Shown: positions 39,291 through 50,814, counted from the stretch's first letter. The stretch: 64,000 nucleotides of DNA from Siphonodentalium dalli (GCA_032622095.1 CP136062.1:158528875-158592874), one strand, 5' to 3'. Notes: generated by a model from the letters alone, not told the origin. A program made the numbers and translations.

Positions 39291-39881
39291 ATAGGGCCAT
39301 AGTGTTACTCTATATATATACATACATAACACATAAATGACCATGTAACCACTCGCTTTATATACATACACCTCACCCATGACCATACACCCACACTTGG
39401 GTATACTCGTACACCTCACAATTGACAATACAGCCACGAGTTACCATGCATGTACACCATGTATACTCCTACTCTTCACTCATGCCACATATAGTCACCA
39501 CATGTATATATATTCACCACATTCGTGATCATAGTGTCACCTCTTGTATAATATTCGCCTCAACATTGGCCATACAATCTCTCCATCTATATCAATTTGC
39601 CACACCATGGCGATATAGCCACTCAAGATATACATATACACTACAACCATAGCAGTAGCATCACTTATACACATCACCAAATGTAAAACATCCCTTCCAT
39701 ATCTACAAATACCCACAAACATGGCCATGCATACACTTCAGACTTGCATATACACCTAACTCGTGACAATTCAGCCACTCTATATATACCAAATTCGTGG
39801 TCATACAGCTACTCTTTGTTCAACTATCGACATTAGCCACTTAATATATACATGCACTGTGTTTAATGATGTTCACCTCGC
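39291..39881. repeat. Degenerate ~40-bp minisatellite (U6)
   Basis: Unit U6 copy, with a few private changes near its right end ('gtttaatgatgttc'). Confidence 0.75.
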
Positions 39882-39906
39882 CCATCCCATATAATCACCA
39901 CAGGTA

Positions 39907-40831
39907 CAAACCGACACCTCGCGATTGGTCCCATGGCTTTGGTCGATCCATTAATTTTAGTTTTTCCAAGGTAACCCTGTACGTCGTTGCCACCGATGTT
40001 GCCCAAAATATCGCCCAAGGTCATTTTCTGGTACTCGTGTCAAGGTCATGTTGGGTGGACAAAATAACCCGACATATTTCCCGTCCGAGTTGACCATACA
40101 TAACATCGATGTCACCGCTGACTACCGAGATATCGCCCAAGGTCATATGTGGGTATCCGTTTCAAGGTCAAGGTCACCTCGGGCGGACAAACTGACCCGA
40201 CGAAAATCTCCCGCGTCCCTTGGAAAGTACGAAATTTCGTCTCGATATCCCCAGTTTTGACCTGCCGTATATTTTCACTAAAGTAGATAAAAGCTCTTTA
40301 ATAGCGACGCCTCATATACAAACGCTCATTAATTATCATGCGATTAACCCATCAATCCACATTACGGTGGCAGTTGAAGGGTGAAGGAGTGGTCGCACGG
40401 GCTCGCAAATGGTCCGAGTGCATTGCCTGTTGTTTTTGCCCTTACACAGCTAGTTTGGGTTCAATCGGCCCAGCCGTTTTCGTCTCGATATCCCCAGTTT
40501 CCGAGACGGTCAAATGCCGTATATTTTCACTAAAGTAAATAAACGCTCTTTAATAGCCACGCGTCATATACAAACGCTCATTAATTATCACGCGATTAAC
40601 CCATCAATCCCCATGGCGGTGGTAGTTGAAGGGTGAATGTGTGGTCGCACGGGCTCGCGAATGGTCCGTTGACACTTTCCGTGACTTTTTACCCTTAGAT
40701 AGGAAGTTTGGGATCAATCGGTCGAGCCGTTTCGAGTCTATAAAGGACACAAATATATACGGAAGTCTCAAACAATATAGTAGATTTATTATTCACGAGC
40801 AGTCAGCGTTCAGTGATTGTGACAAATAACG
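39907..40831. mobile_element. Composite mobile-element-like block (U6)
   Basis: U6 copy, with a ~12-base deletion at about 40105 (between 'cataac' and 'atcgatg') and single-base losses at 40086 and 40730. Confidence 0.5.
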
Positions 40832-40987
40832 TGTACACAGAAATGTGGTGATGGACTAGAATACTATAAGGGAACTTGTACTAATCCTGCTCCGACAAAT
40901 GGTGGTAAACAATATCATGGTATCAGCATGAAGAGTGCAACGTGTAATACACAATCTTGTATTGTTCCAGCTGTGTACAAAATGTAA
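40832..40987 (+). pseudogene. 5'-truncated TSR exon (U6)
   Basis: U6 copy with aag to cag (K to Q) in the first CxxxC and gtt to gct near the end. Reading frame and stop are retained. Confidence 0.7.
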
Positions 40988-41400
40988 CAGCACCACACAT
41001 GCATCACCATTTGGAAGTATAAGAAAGCCATCATTTTCATTAACTATCAACCCGCATGTTGTTACGAAGTTAACGTCTGAGACTGAATCATTGTTTATAA
41101 TGCACTTCAACTCGGGTTATTTACAAATATAGCCCATAGCATATATAACATTCATATTATGCATGTCACACTTGGATTAGTAAGTGGAGTTTATAAGTTT
41201 TAAGGTGGTACCATGTTTGGAATATGTAGCACTTTATCATAAAGCAACTTAACTGGCAACTGAATTGAGACAGTGATGAAACTTTGTTATTAGGTCTGAA
41301 TTACAAGTGTAGATTATATAGTTATATGCAGAAACCCTATAACAATACTGAAAGACTGTTCTTCCCTTATAAATATTTGAATGTGTTCTCTCTCGTGCAG

Positions 41401-41616
41401 TTAAAGGTAATTGGGGTGCGTGGTCACCAGTCGAGCCAGAAGGACCAGGTTACCCTACAGACGGTAATAACGATGGACCTAAATGTAGTGCTAAATGTGG
41501 AGGTGGATTGCAGAAATGGACCCGATCTTGTAACAAGCCAGCACCATTGAATGGCGGTGCAAATTGTGTAGGAAATACAATGAAATCGAAATCATGCAAC
41601 ACTAAGCTATGTTCAG
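41401..41616 (+). CDS. TSR exon T, unit U6 (variant)
   Basis: The only T exon with changes: gga to ggt (silent), gtg to ttg (Val to Leu after CGGG), and cca to tca (Pro to Ser at the last full codon). All six Cys, both WxxW tryptophans and the splice sites are kept. It is the last T exon; the next TSR exons downstream are A-type. Confidence 0.9.
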
Positions 41617-42885
41617 GTTAGTTCACCCAGTTACCACATATTAAACTTTTATGTTTTACTAACAACGATATTGTTCTGTACATTAGTTTTTCCCAGATAG
41701 GATTAAGAGAAGTTTTTAAAAGGGTGAATGGATATTTGGAGTGGTTGTATTAAAACACTGACATATAACTCACCTTATATACACAGGTACTTCAATTATT
41801 TTAATCTCCATATATTTCTAAGAACAATTTCGATGATGTTATCTTTCTCCAATGTTTACCTGTTTTACTGGACTTTGATTGATAATGTAACAGAACTGTC
41901 CCAATGTTGACATAACTCTCGTTTTGACACACGGAATCTGGTCGTTGGAGTGTTATTTTTAATAGAAATAATAACATTTCTGATCTATGTGTGGCATAAT
42001 GAGCAGTTCTGTGAAGACACGAGTACCTTAAATTGTTCATGTTAATTATATCAAAGCAAAATATTCATTGTTTGTTATTTTTTAATGATAATTTGTGATG
42101 TTAATAGTTAAGAGTATGATTATGTAACAAAATCAAATGACCTCACCCTGCTCTTTCATATTATGTTTACTTACGGTCATATTAAGGGATATGTTTTCTT
42201 AACATTACAGTATCCCACACACATTTCATAGATGTTTGAAAAGGGGGGATATTTGAAGTGGCTGTATTAAAACTCATAGTAACACAGGAGAGACTATTTT
42301 GTGAATAAGGTTATTAATACTGTGTGGGGATCAATAACAAAGGGGTGTGTAGCCTATATATGTAGGCTGATGAACTGATAGACATCAACGTAGTAGAACA
42401 AGATAGTCCATGTTGTTTGAGGCTCAATAACCAGTGAGTGGTGGTATATGTGGTTGTTGCTCAGCTCACGAGATTCGCAATTCAAGCATTCAAAATATAG
42501 TAATAATTTTATTGAAATGTCTCGTCTCATAAATTTTTAGACAAATTAATCTCTGCTTGGCCAATTGCTAAATTTGGTCGTCGAATAAGTGTGTTCATAT
42601 GCCATGTCCTCAATGATGATACTTTATTTACAGACGTTCATGCGCATTACTATTCGTGTTATATCAATGTTGCCAACACATGCGTCCCTTAAATATTTCA
42701 TGTTAATAGATTATTGAAAACTATTCATATATATCTTTATTTCCTCCATCTAGGAGAGTATGGTTTACAAAATTATAACATAGTAATATAGAAAGGAAAA
42801 TAGATAATTATTCCCGCCACTATGAGGCACAAGCCCTCACCCAAACAACCTTGCACGGGCACACAATCTCATCAGCATGCATCCT

Positions 42886-43196
42886 AATCCATGTATACAC
42901 ATATACATACAAAAGTATATACATACATACACACGCACACCCTCTCTCACACATAAACACCCTTACATACACACATGTATACATACGTCCGTACAACATA
43001 AATATAAACCTTATTTACACTGGTGCACAATCATGTTGTGGGGTTAAGGAGACGATCACTCGATCTTTTCGACAATCCCGGGTGCTTTGCGCCCACCCAC
43101 TCTCTCATGCACAATCATACTTATGCACACACAGGCGCGCACACAAGCGTCCACTTACACGCGCACACATATATATACTCAACTACAAAAACAACG
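42886..43196. repeat. TACA/CA-rich low-complexity block (U6 / second-array copy 1)
   Basis: This copy belongs both to U6 and to the first 3,965-bp unit. It shares 'cgtccgtacaac' with the later copies, whereas U1-U5 read 'cgtccatacaac'. Confidence 0.7.
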
Positions 43197-43555
43197 AACA
43201 AAATGTACCTGGATTGATGCCCAGTATTTTTGTATAAGAAAATGCCTATAAGGTACCGTCCCTTAGTTGATTACTACCACACATGCAGGCAAACATTCAC
43301 AAGAGATATGCAGGACATGCCGAAACACGGAATTCACGGGGAACTGAATGAAAGATAATCGACTTGAGTTAGTCAGTTTATAGTAAAAGTGGTCAAATGT
43401 TCACCAGTAATTTAAGTAAACTCACACTTTTCTCAATATAACTCATAACAATTAGACACGGAATGGGCATGAGCCGGGACCAGAGAATCAACTCGATCGG
43501 CGGCGGGTGGATATTCTAGTTAAGAACGTGCGTGTATCAGTATCTACAGATCTAC

Positions 43556-44079
43556 AGTTCTGATTAAGATATATGTGTGTCTGATTGACGTCAAAATATT
43601 CATAGTTTATTTGTTAATTTAAATGGTTAAGAGCATGATTGCAATTACAAAAATATCAAATGGCCACACTTCTCAACCATGTGCATGGAATCTATGTGGG
43701 CTTTATTGTCTTTATATGTGGTCATAATAGAGATATGTTTTCTGTATATTATCCCACACATTATCCCACACATTAACCCACACATTTTACTCTTTTTTAA
43801 TTAGTTGTCGAACGAGCATTGTCATTTTTTTGTTGATTTTAGTGCCACTTTCATGTAAACTTAGTTTCTCCATCGTCATATGGTTAAGTTGACTAGTAGT
43901 TGGAAGTTTTTCTCTTTCTCGTATATGTTAGTATCAGCTTACAACCATAAACTGTTTCTATTATCATGTATGTTTTTTTAAACTGTTAACATTCACATGC
44001 GGATGGTTTTACATGTTATGTATGTATTTTACTATTGCAATATTATGGTACCTTGTCTAATGTCGAGTTTGTACTGTAG
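43556..44079 (+). other. Intron upstream of exon A (copies 1 and 2; shortened in copy 3)
   Basis: AT-rich intron with a 'cccacacattatcccacacatta' -type short tandem at about 43752, ending in the acceptor 'gtactgtag'. Its left part ('ttcatagtttatttgttaat', 'gttaagagcatgattgcaat') is a diverged relative of the intron at about 42062-42126, so the exon-plus-intron cassette arose by older duplication. The equivalents are 47521-48044 and 51521-51980. Confidence 0.55.
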
Positions 44080-44295
44080 TTAATGGCAACTGGGGTGAAT
44101 GGAAACCCGTCCAACCAAAAGGAGCGGGATATGACACGGAAGATCCAAGCGACAAACACATGTGTAGTGCTAAATGTGGAGGTGGAGTTAAGAAATGGGT
44201 CCGAACTTGTAACAAACCAGCACCATCGAATGGTGGGACAGCTTGTGAGGGAAGGACGAAGAAATTAAGACCATGCAATACTAAGCCTTGTCAAG
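44080..44295 (+). CDS. TSR exon A, copy 1
   Basis: A 216-bp phase 1-1 exon (72 codons), acceptor 'ttgtactgtag', donor 'caag|gtttgt'. It encodes one TSR: NGNWGEWKPV, an acidic insertion (GYDTEDPSDKHM), CSAKCGGGVKKWVRTC, NKPAPSNGG, C, and CNTKPCQ at the end. Six Cys and WxxW are present. As in exon T, Lys precedes Cys2, so no O-fucose sequon. It is clearly homologous to exon T, with the same length, phase and CSAKCGGG core, but has a basic C-terminal half (RTKKLRPC). It abuts the next TSR exon without a linker exon. Confidence 0.9.
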
Positions 44296-44769
44296 GTTTG
44301 TTTACTACAATCCGTTATGGTCCATCAAGTTTTGTAAAGGTTGCAAAATTAATGCTTGGAGTGGCTGTGTGGGCAGCTACCGACGATAAATACCCGAACA
44401 GACAAATAGGATTAACTGTAAACAATATTATTTATCATTAGTGAGGGACGAAAAGTGTTATAAATAATTATTTTTACCAATGCAAATTTTAAAGTACATT
44501 GCTTTTTCTGACTGTCGTTTTTAACCAGTCGATTAACTATCGAAGGGCATTTTCAGATCTGTTCTGTCCATTGGGTAATTTGTTAGCTACTTTTGAAAGC
44601 GTTTACAAAATATTATAAACCCACTTGCCAAACATGTTGGCAAATGATTTCTTTTACCAAATGTAATTACGTTTTGTTATTGACAAGTTTGTTTTTGTCA
44701 TTTTGCAATTTTGGTAATTGCCAGTACAACCCTTTGGAATAAGCTAAATGGTTACCAACCTAATTTCAG
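44296..44769 (+). other. Intron after exon A
   Basis: Noncoding; homologous to the intron after exon D (both begin with 'gtttgtttac' and share 'tatggtccatcaa'). It contains the inverted repeat TTGCCAA-ACATG-TTGGCAA (about 44627-44645) and ends at 'cctaatttcag', an acceptor shared with exon E. Equivalents are 48261-48734 and 52474-52946. Confidence 0.6.
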
Positions 44770-44817
44770 CCAATGGTCGCTGGACTGTCTGACTACGATA
44801 CATTATTGCGGCTTATA
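44770..44817 (+). pseudogene. Remnant of an E-type TSR exon, copy 1
   Basis: Behind the acceptor 'accaacctaatttcag' lies 'aatggtcgctggactg', matching the start of exon E (GRWTAW). The sequence then carries a TGA in the expected frame and a small deletion. After ~48 bases it breaks at 'cggctta(g)agg' and joins the flank 'tttttcatgttatg'. Only the WxxW region remains, so it cannot encode a TSR. Confidence 0.7.
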
Positions 44818-44892
44818 GGTTTTTCATGTTATGTATGTATTTTACCATTGCAATATTCTGGTACCTTGTCTAATGTCCATTTTGTACTGTAG

Positions 44893-45047
44893 TTAATGGC
44901 AACTGGGGTGAATGGAAACCCGTCCAGCCAAAATGAGCGGGATATGACACGGAAGATCCAAGCTACGAACACATGTGTAGTGCTAAATGTGGAGGTGGGG
45001 TTAAGAAATGGGTCCGAACTTGTAACAAACCAGCACAATCGAATGGT
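44893..45047 (+). pseudogene. A-type TSR pseudo-exon, copy 1
   Basis: Behind an intact acceptor ('gtactgtag') the A-type TSR reads NGNWGEWKPVQPK and then TGA where A has GGA (44932-44934). After that the frame continues through CSAKCGGGVKKWVRTC to PAQSNG. At 45047 it breaks off into 'cgcttagaggtttttcatg', losing the last two conserved cysteine regions and the donor site. The broken end fuses to the same flank as the E-type remnant. It is most likely skipped in splicing. Confidence 0.85.
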
Positions 45048-45129
45048 CGCTTAGAGGTTTTTCATGTTATGTATGTATTTTACTATTGCAATATTATGGT
45101 ACCGTGCTAATGTCAATTTTGTACTGTAG

Positions 45130-45348
45130 CTGACGGCAATTGGGGTGAATGGAAACCCGTCCAGCCGAAAGGAGTGGGGTACGACGACACTGAGGATCCT
45201 GACGACGAACACATGTGTAGTGCTAAATGTGGAGGTGGGATTAAGAAATGGGTCCGAACTTGCAACAAACCAGCGCTATCGAACGGTGGGGCCGCTTGTA
45301 AAGGAAGGTCGAAGAAATTAAGACCATGCAACACTAAGCCTTGTCAAG
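45130..45348 (+). CDS. TSR exon D, copy 1
   Basis: A 219-bp phase 1-1 exon (73 codons), acceptor 'ttgtactgtag', donor 'caag|gtttgt'. It encodes DGNWGEWKPV, a strongly acidic insertion (GYDDTEDPDDEHM), CSAKCGGGIKKWVRTC, NKPALSNGG, C, and CNTKPCQ. All six Cys and WxxW are intact. It is one codon longer than A, within the acidic insertion. That insertion, with 7 Asp/Glu in 13 residues, could in principle bind cations, but no known Ca2+ loop pattern is evident. Confidence 0.9.
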
Positions 45349-45802
45349 GTTTGTTTACCGCAATTAGTTATGGTCCATCAATTTTGTAAAGGTGGCAAAA
45401 TTATTGCTTATTATTATATCACTGTGTGATATAGCCTTGGAGGTCTGTGCAGACAGCTACCAACGATAGTTTCCGGAACAGACAAAGATAATTAACTGAA
45501 AAAAATACTGTTGTCATTAGTGAGAGACGAACGGTATGTTATAAACAATTACTTTTACCAATGCAAATTATACAGAGCATTGCTTTTTGTGACTCGTATT
45601 TAACCACATTCAATTAACTATCAATGGATCTTTGCAGATTTGTTTTATCCACCGAATAATTTGTTAGCGACTGTTGACGGCGTTTAAACAAATTTATAAA
45701 AACATTTTACCAAATGTAATTATGTTTTGCCATCGACAAGTTTGTTTTTTGCCACTGGCAATTTTGGTAATTGCCAGCGCAACCTTGTATAATAAGCTAA
45801 AG
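45349..45802 (+). other. Intron after exon D
   Basis: Noncoding. It begins 'gtttgtttaccgc' and ends at the recombination junction 'aagctaaa'. It is a diverged duplicate of the intron after exon A ('aattttggtaattgccag' in both). Equivalents are 49314-49767 and 53526-53999; the last runs on to the exon E acceptor. No other feature seen. Confidence 0.6.
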
Positions 45803-46849
45803 TTATCTTTCTCCAATGTTTACCTGTTTTACTGGACTTTGATTGATAATGTAACAGAACTGTCCCAATGTTGACATAACTCTCGTTTTGACACACGGAA
45901 TCTGGTCGTTGGAGTGTTATTTTTAATAGAAATAATAACATTTCTGATCTATGTGTGGCATAATGAGCAGTTCTGTGAAGACACGAGTACCTTAAATTGT
46001 TCATGTTAATTATATCAAAGCAAAATATTCATTGTTTGTTATTTTTTAATGATAATTTGTGATGTTAATAGTTAAGAGTATGATTATGTAACAAAATCAA
46101 ATGACCTCACCCTGCTCTTTCATATTATGTTTACTTATGGTCATATTAAGGGATATGTTTTCTTAACATTACAGTATCCCACACACATTTCATAGATGTT
46201 TGAAAAGGGGGGATATTTGAAGTGGCTGTATTAAAACTCATAGTAACACAGGAGAGACTATTTTGTGAATAAGGTTATTCATACTGTGTGGGGATCAATA
46301 ACAAAGGGGTGTGTAGCCTATATTTGAAGGCTGATGAACTGATAGACATCAACGTAGTAGAACAAGATAGTTCATGTTGTTTGAGGCTCAATAACCAGTG
46401 AGTGGTGGTATATGTGGTTGTTGCTCAGCTCACGAGATTCGCAATTCAAGCATTCAAAATATAGTAATAATTTTATTGAAATGTCTCGTCTCATAAATTT
46501 TTAGACAAATTAATCTTTGCTTGGCCAATTGCTGAATTTGGTCGTCGAATAAGTGTGTTCATATGCCATGTCCTCAATGATGATACTTTCTTTACAGACG
46601 TTCATGCGCATTAGTATTCGTGTTATATCAATGTTGCCAACACATGCGTCCCTTAAATATTTCATGTTAATAGATTATTGCAAAATATTCATATATATCT
46701 TTATTTCCTCCATCTAGAAGAGTATGGTTTACAAAATTATAACATAGTAATATAGAAAGGAAAATAGATAATTATTCCCGCCACTATGAGGCACAAGCAC
46801 TCATCCAAACAACCTTGCACGGGCACACAATCTCATCAGCATGCATCCT

Positions 46850-47160
46850 AATCCATGTATACACATATACATACAAAAGTATATACACACATACACACGC
46901 ACACCCTCCCTCGCACATAAACACCCTTACATACACACATGTATTCATACGTCCGTACAACACAAATATAAACCTTATTTACACTGGTGCACAATCATAT
47001 TGTGGGGTTAAGGAGACGATCACTCGATCTTTTCGACCATCCCGGGCGCTTTGCGCCCACCCACTCTCTCATGCACAATCATACTTATGCACACACAGGC
47101 GCGCACACAAGCGTCCACTTACACGCGTGCACATATATATACTCAACTACAAAAACAACG
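46850..47160. repeat. TACA/CA-rich low-complexity block (second-array copy 2)
   Basis: Second-array copy; 'tatacacacatac' replaces 'tatacatacatac', a change shared with copy 3. Confidence 0.7.
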
Positions 47161-48044
47161 AACAAAATGTACCTGGATTGATGCCCAGTATTTTTGTATA
47201 AGAAAATGCCTATAAGGTACCGTCCCTTAGTTGATTACTACCACACATGCAGGCAAACATTCACAAGAGATATGCAGGACATGCCGAAACACGGAATTCA
47301 CGGGGAACTGAATGAAAGAGAATCGACTTGAGTTAGTCAGTTTATAGTAAAAGTGGTCAAATGTTCACCAGTAATTTAAGTAAACTCACACTTTTCTCAA
47401 TATAACTCATAACAATTTAGACACGGAATGGGCAGGAGCCGGGACCAGAGAATCAACTCGAACGGCGGCGGGTGGATATTCTAGTTAAGAACGTGCGTGT
47501 ATCAGTATCTACAGATCTACAGTTCTGATTAAGATATATGTGTGTCTGATTGACGTCAAAATATTCATAGTTTATTTGTTAATTTAAATGGTTAAGAGCA
47601 TGATTGCAATTACAAAAATATCAAATGGCCACACTTCTCAACCATGTGCATGGAATCTATGTGGGCTTTATTGTGTTTATATGTGGTCATAATAGAGATA
47701 TGTTTTCTGTATATTATCCCACACATTATCCCACACATTAACCCACACATTTTATTCTTTTTTAATTAGTTGTCGAACGAGCATTGTCATTTTTTTGTTG
47801 ATTTTAGTGCCACTTTCATGTAAACTTAGTTTCTCCATCGTCATATGGTTAAGTTGACTAGTAGTTGGAAGTTTTTCTCTTTCTCGTATATGTTAGTATC
47901 AGCTTACGACCATAAACTGTTTCTATTATCATGTATGTTTTTTTAAACTGTTAACATTCACATGCGGATGGTTTTACATGGTATGTATGTATTTTACTAT
48001 TGCAATATTATGGTACCTTGTCTAATGTCGAGTTTATACTGTAG

Positions 48045-48260
48045 TTAATGGCAACTGGGGTGAATGGAAACCCGTCCAACCAAAAGGAGCGGGATATGAC
48101 ACGGAAGATCCAAGCGACAAACACATGTGTAGTGCTAAATGTGGAGGTGGAGTTAAGAAATGGGTCCGAACTTGTAACAAACCAGCACCATCGAATGGTG
48201 GGACAGCTTGTGAGGGAAGGACGAAGAAATTAAGACCATGCAATACTAAGCCTTGTCAAG
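48045..48260 (+). CDS. TSR exon A, copy 2
   Basis: Identical in coding sequence to 44080-44295. The acceptor region reads 'gagtttatactgtag'. Confidence 0.9.
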
Positions 48261-48734
48261 GTTTGTTTACTACAATCCGTTATGGTCCATCAAGTTTTGT
48301 AAAGGTTGCAAAATTAATGCTTGGAGTGGCTGTGTGGGCAGCTACCGACGATAAATACCCGAACAGACAAATAGGATTAACTGTAAACAATATTATTTAT
48401 CATTAGTGAGGGACGAAAAGTGTTATAAATAATTATTTTTACCAATGCAAATTTTAAAGTACATAGCTTTTTCTGACTGTCGTTTTTAACCAGTCGATTA
48501 ACTATCGAAGGGCATTTTCAGATCTGTTCTGTCCATTGGGTAATTTGTTAGATACTTTTGAAAGCGTTTAAAAAATATTATAAACCCACTTGCCAAACAT
48601 GTTGGCAAATGATTTCTTTTACCAAATGTAATTACGTTTTGTTATTGACAAGTTTGTTTTTGTCATTTTGCAATTTTGGTAATTGCCAGTACAACCCTTT
48701 GGAATAAGCTAAATGGTTACCAACCTAATTTCAG

Positions 48735-48782
48735 CCAATGGTCGCTGGACTGTCTGACTACGATACATTATTGCGGCTTAGA
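48735..48782 (+). pseudogene. E-type TSR exon remnant, copy 2
   Basis: Same remnant as at 44770, with 'cttagagg' at the break. Confidence 0.7.
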
Positions 48783-48857
48783 GGTTTTTCATGTTATGTA
48801 TGTATTTTACCATTGCAATATTCTGGTACCTTGTCTAATGTCCATTTTGTACTGTAG

Positions 48858-49012
48858 TTAATGGCAACTGGGGTGAATGGAAACCCGTCCAGCCAAAATG
48901 AGCGGGATATAACACGGAAGATCCAAGCTACGAACACATGTGTAGTGCTAAATGTGGAGGTGGGGTTAAGAAATGGGTCCGAACTTGTAACAAACCAGCA
49001 CAATCGAATGGT
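48858..49012 (+). pseudogene. A-type TSR pseudo-exon, copy 2
   Basis: Same in-frame TGA and same 3' break as copy 1. One private change, 'ggatataacacg', gives Asp to Asn. Confidence 0.85.
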
Positions 49013-49094
49013 CGCTTAGAGGTTTTTCATGTTATGTATGTATTTTACTATTGCAATATTATGGTACCGTGCTAATGTCAATTTTGTACTGTAG

Positions 49095-49313
49095 CTGACG
49101 GCAATTGGGGTGAATGGAAACCCGTCCAGCCGAAAGGAGTGGGGTACGACGACACTGAGGATCCTGACGACGAACACATGTGTAGTGCTAAATGTGGAGG
49201 TGGGATTAAGAAATGGGTCCGAACTTGCAACAAACCAGCGCTATCGAACGGTGGGGCCGCTTGTAAAGGAAGGTCGAAGAAATTAAGACCATGCAACACT
49301 AAGCCTTGTCAAG
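49095..49313 (+). CDS. TSR exon D, copy 2
   Basis: Identical to 45130-45348, including splice sites. Confidence 0.9.
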
Positions 49314-50814
49314 GTTTGTTTACCGCAATTAGTTATGGTCCATCAATTTTGTAAAGGTGGCAAAATTATTGCTTATTATTATATCACTGTGTGATATAGC
49401 CTTGGAGGTCTGTGCAGACAGCTACCAACGATAGTTTCCGGAACAGACAAAGATAATTAACTGAAAAAAATACTGTTGTCATTAGTGAGAGACGAACGGT
49501 ATGTTATAAACAATTACTTTTACCAATGCAAATTATACAGAGCATTGCTTTTTGTGACTCGTATTTAACCACATTCAATTAACTATCAATGGATCTTTGC
49601 AGATTTGTTTTATCCACCGAATAATTTGTTAGCGACTGTTGAAGGCGTTTAAACAAATTTATAAAAACATTTTACCAAATGTAATTATGTTTTGCCATCG
49701 ACAAGTTTGTTTTTTGCCACTGGCAATTTTGGTAATTGCCACCGCAACCTTGTATAATAAGCTAAAGTTATCTTTCTCCAATGTTTACCTGTTTTACTGG
49801 ACTTTGATTGATAATGTAACAGAACTGTCCCAATGTTGACATAACTCTCGTTTTGACACACGGAATCTGGTCGTTGGAGTGTTATTTTTAATAGAAATAA
49901 TAACATTTCTGATCTATGTGTGGCATAATGAGCAGTTCTGTGAAGACACGAGTACCTTAAATTGTTCATGTTAATTATATCAAAGCAAAATATTCATTGT
50001 TTGTTATTTTTTAATGATAATTTGTGATGTTAATAGTTAAGACTATGATTATGTAACAAAATCAAATGACCTCACCCTGCTCTTTCATATTATGTTTACT
50101 TATGGTCATATTAAGGGATATGTTTTCTTAACATTACAGTATCCCACACACATTTCATAGATGTTTGAAAAGGGGGGATATTTGAAGTGGCTGTATTAAA
50201 ACTCATAGTAACACAGGAGAGACTATTTTGTGAATAAGGTTATTCATACTGTGTGGGGATCAATAACAAAGGGGTGTGTAGCCTATATTTGTAGGCTGAT
50301 GAACTGATAGACATCAACGTAGTAGAACAAGATAGTTCATGTTGTTTGAGGCTCAATAACCAGTGAGTGGTGGTATATGTGGTTGTTGCTCAGCTCACGA
50401 GATTCGCAATTCAAGCATTCAAAATATAGTAATAATTTTATTGAAATGTCTCGTCTCATAAATTTTTAGACAAATTAATCTGTGCTTGGCCAATTGCTGA
50501 ATTTGGTCGTCGAATAAGTGTGTTCATATGCCATGTCCTCAATGATGATACTTTCTTTACAGACGTTCATGCGCATTAGTATTCGTGTTATATCAATGTT
50601 GCCAACACATGCGTCCCTTAAATATTTCATGTTAATAGATTATTGCAAAATATTCATATATATCTTTATTTCCTCCATCTAGAAGAGTATGGTTTACAAA
50701 ATTATAACATAGTAATATAGAAAGGAAAATAGATAATTATTCCCGCCACTATGAGGCACAAGCACTCATCCAAACAACCTTGCACGGGCACACAATCTCA
50801 TCAGCATGCATCCT

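Larger units (their letters stand above)
37256..43555 (+). repeat. 7.4-kb tandem unit U6, 3'-truncated
   Basis: Sixth unit. Homology to the other units stops after 'agatctac' at 43555, equivalent to U1 position 6318, so the foldback element and the antisense ORF region are missing. Its 3' part, from about 41838, is also the first part of the first 3,965-bp unit. U6 and all 3,965-bp units share 16 extra bases after 'taatagttaa' (about 42111) that U1-U5 lack. U6 is also the most diverged unit in its exons. Confidence 0.93.
41838..45802 (+). repeat. 3,965-bp tandem unit, copy 1 (overlaps U6)
   Basis: The sequence from 'gttatctttctcc' at 41838 restarts at 45803 and 49768, defining a second array. 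The unit combines the 3' intron of the 7.4-kb unit (to 43555) with a TSR cassette: exon A, a TSR remnant, an A-type pseudo-exon and exon D. At the internal junctions 'aataagctaaa' is joined to 'gttatctttc'. At the right end of the array the same 'aataagctaaa' continues into 'tggttaccaacc' and exon E, which marks the recombination point. Confidence 0.93.
45803..49767 (+). repeat. 3,965-bp tandem unit, copy 2
   Basis: Same length as copy 1. Like copy 1 it has the 24-base AATCA-bounded deletion (about 47453). Confidence 0.95.

Noticed and set aside
44057-44278. Minus-strand ORFs of about 69-73 codons over the TSR exons.
   Set aside because: They are antisense shadows of exons A, D and the pseudo-exon; the + strand TSR reading explains the sequence fully.
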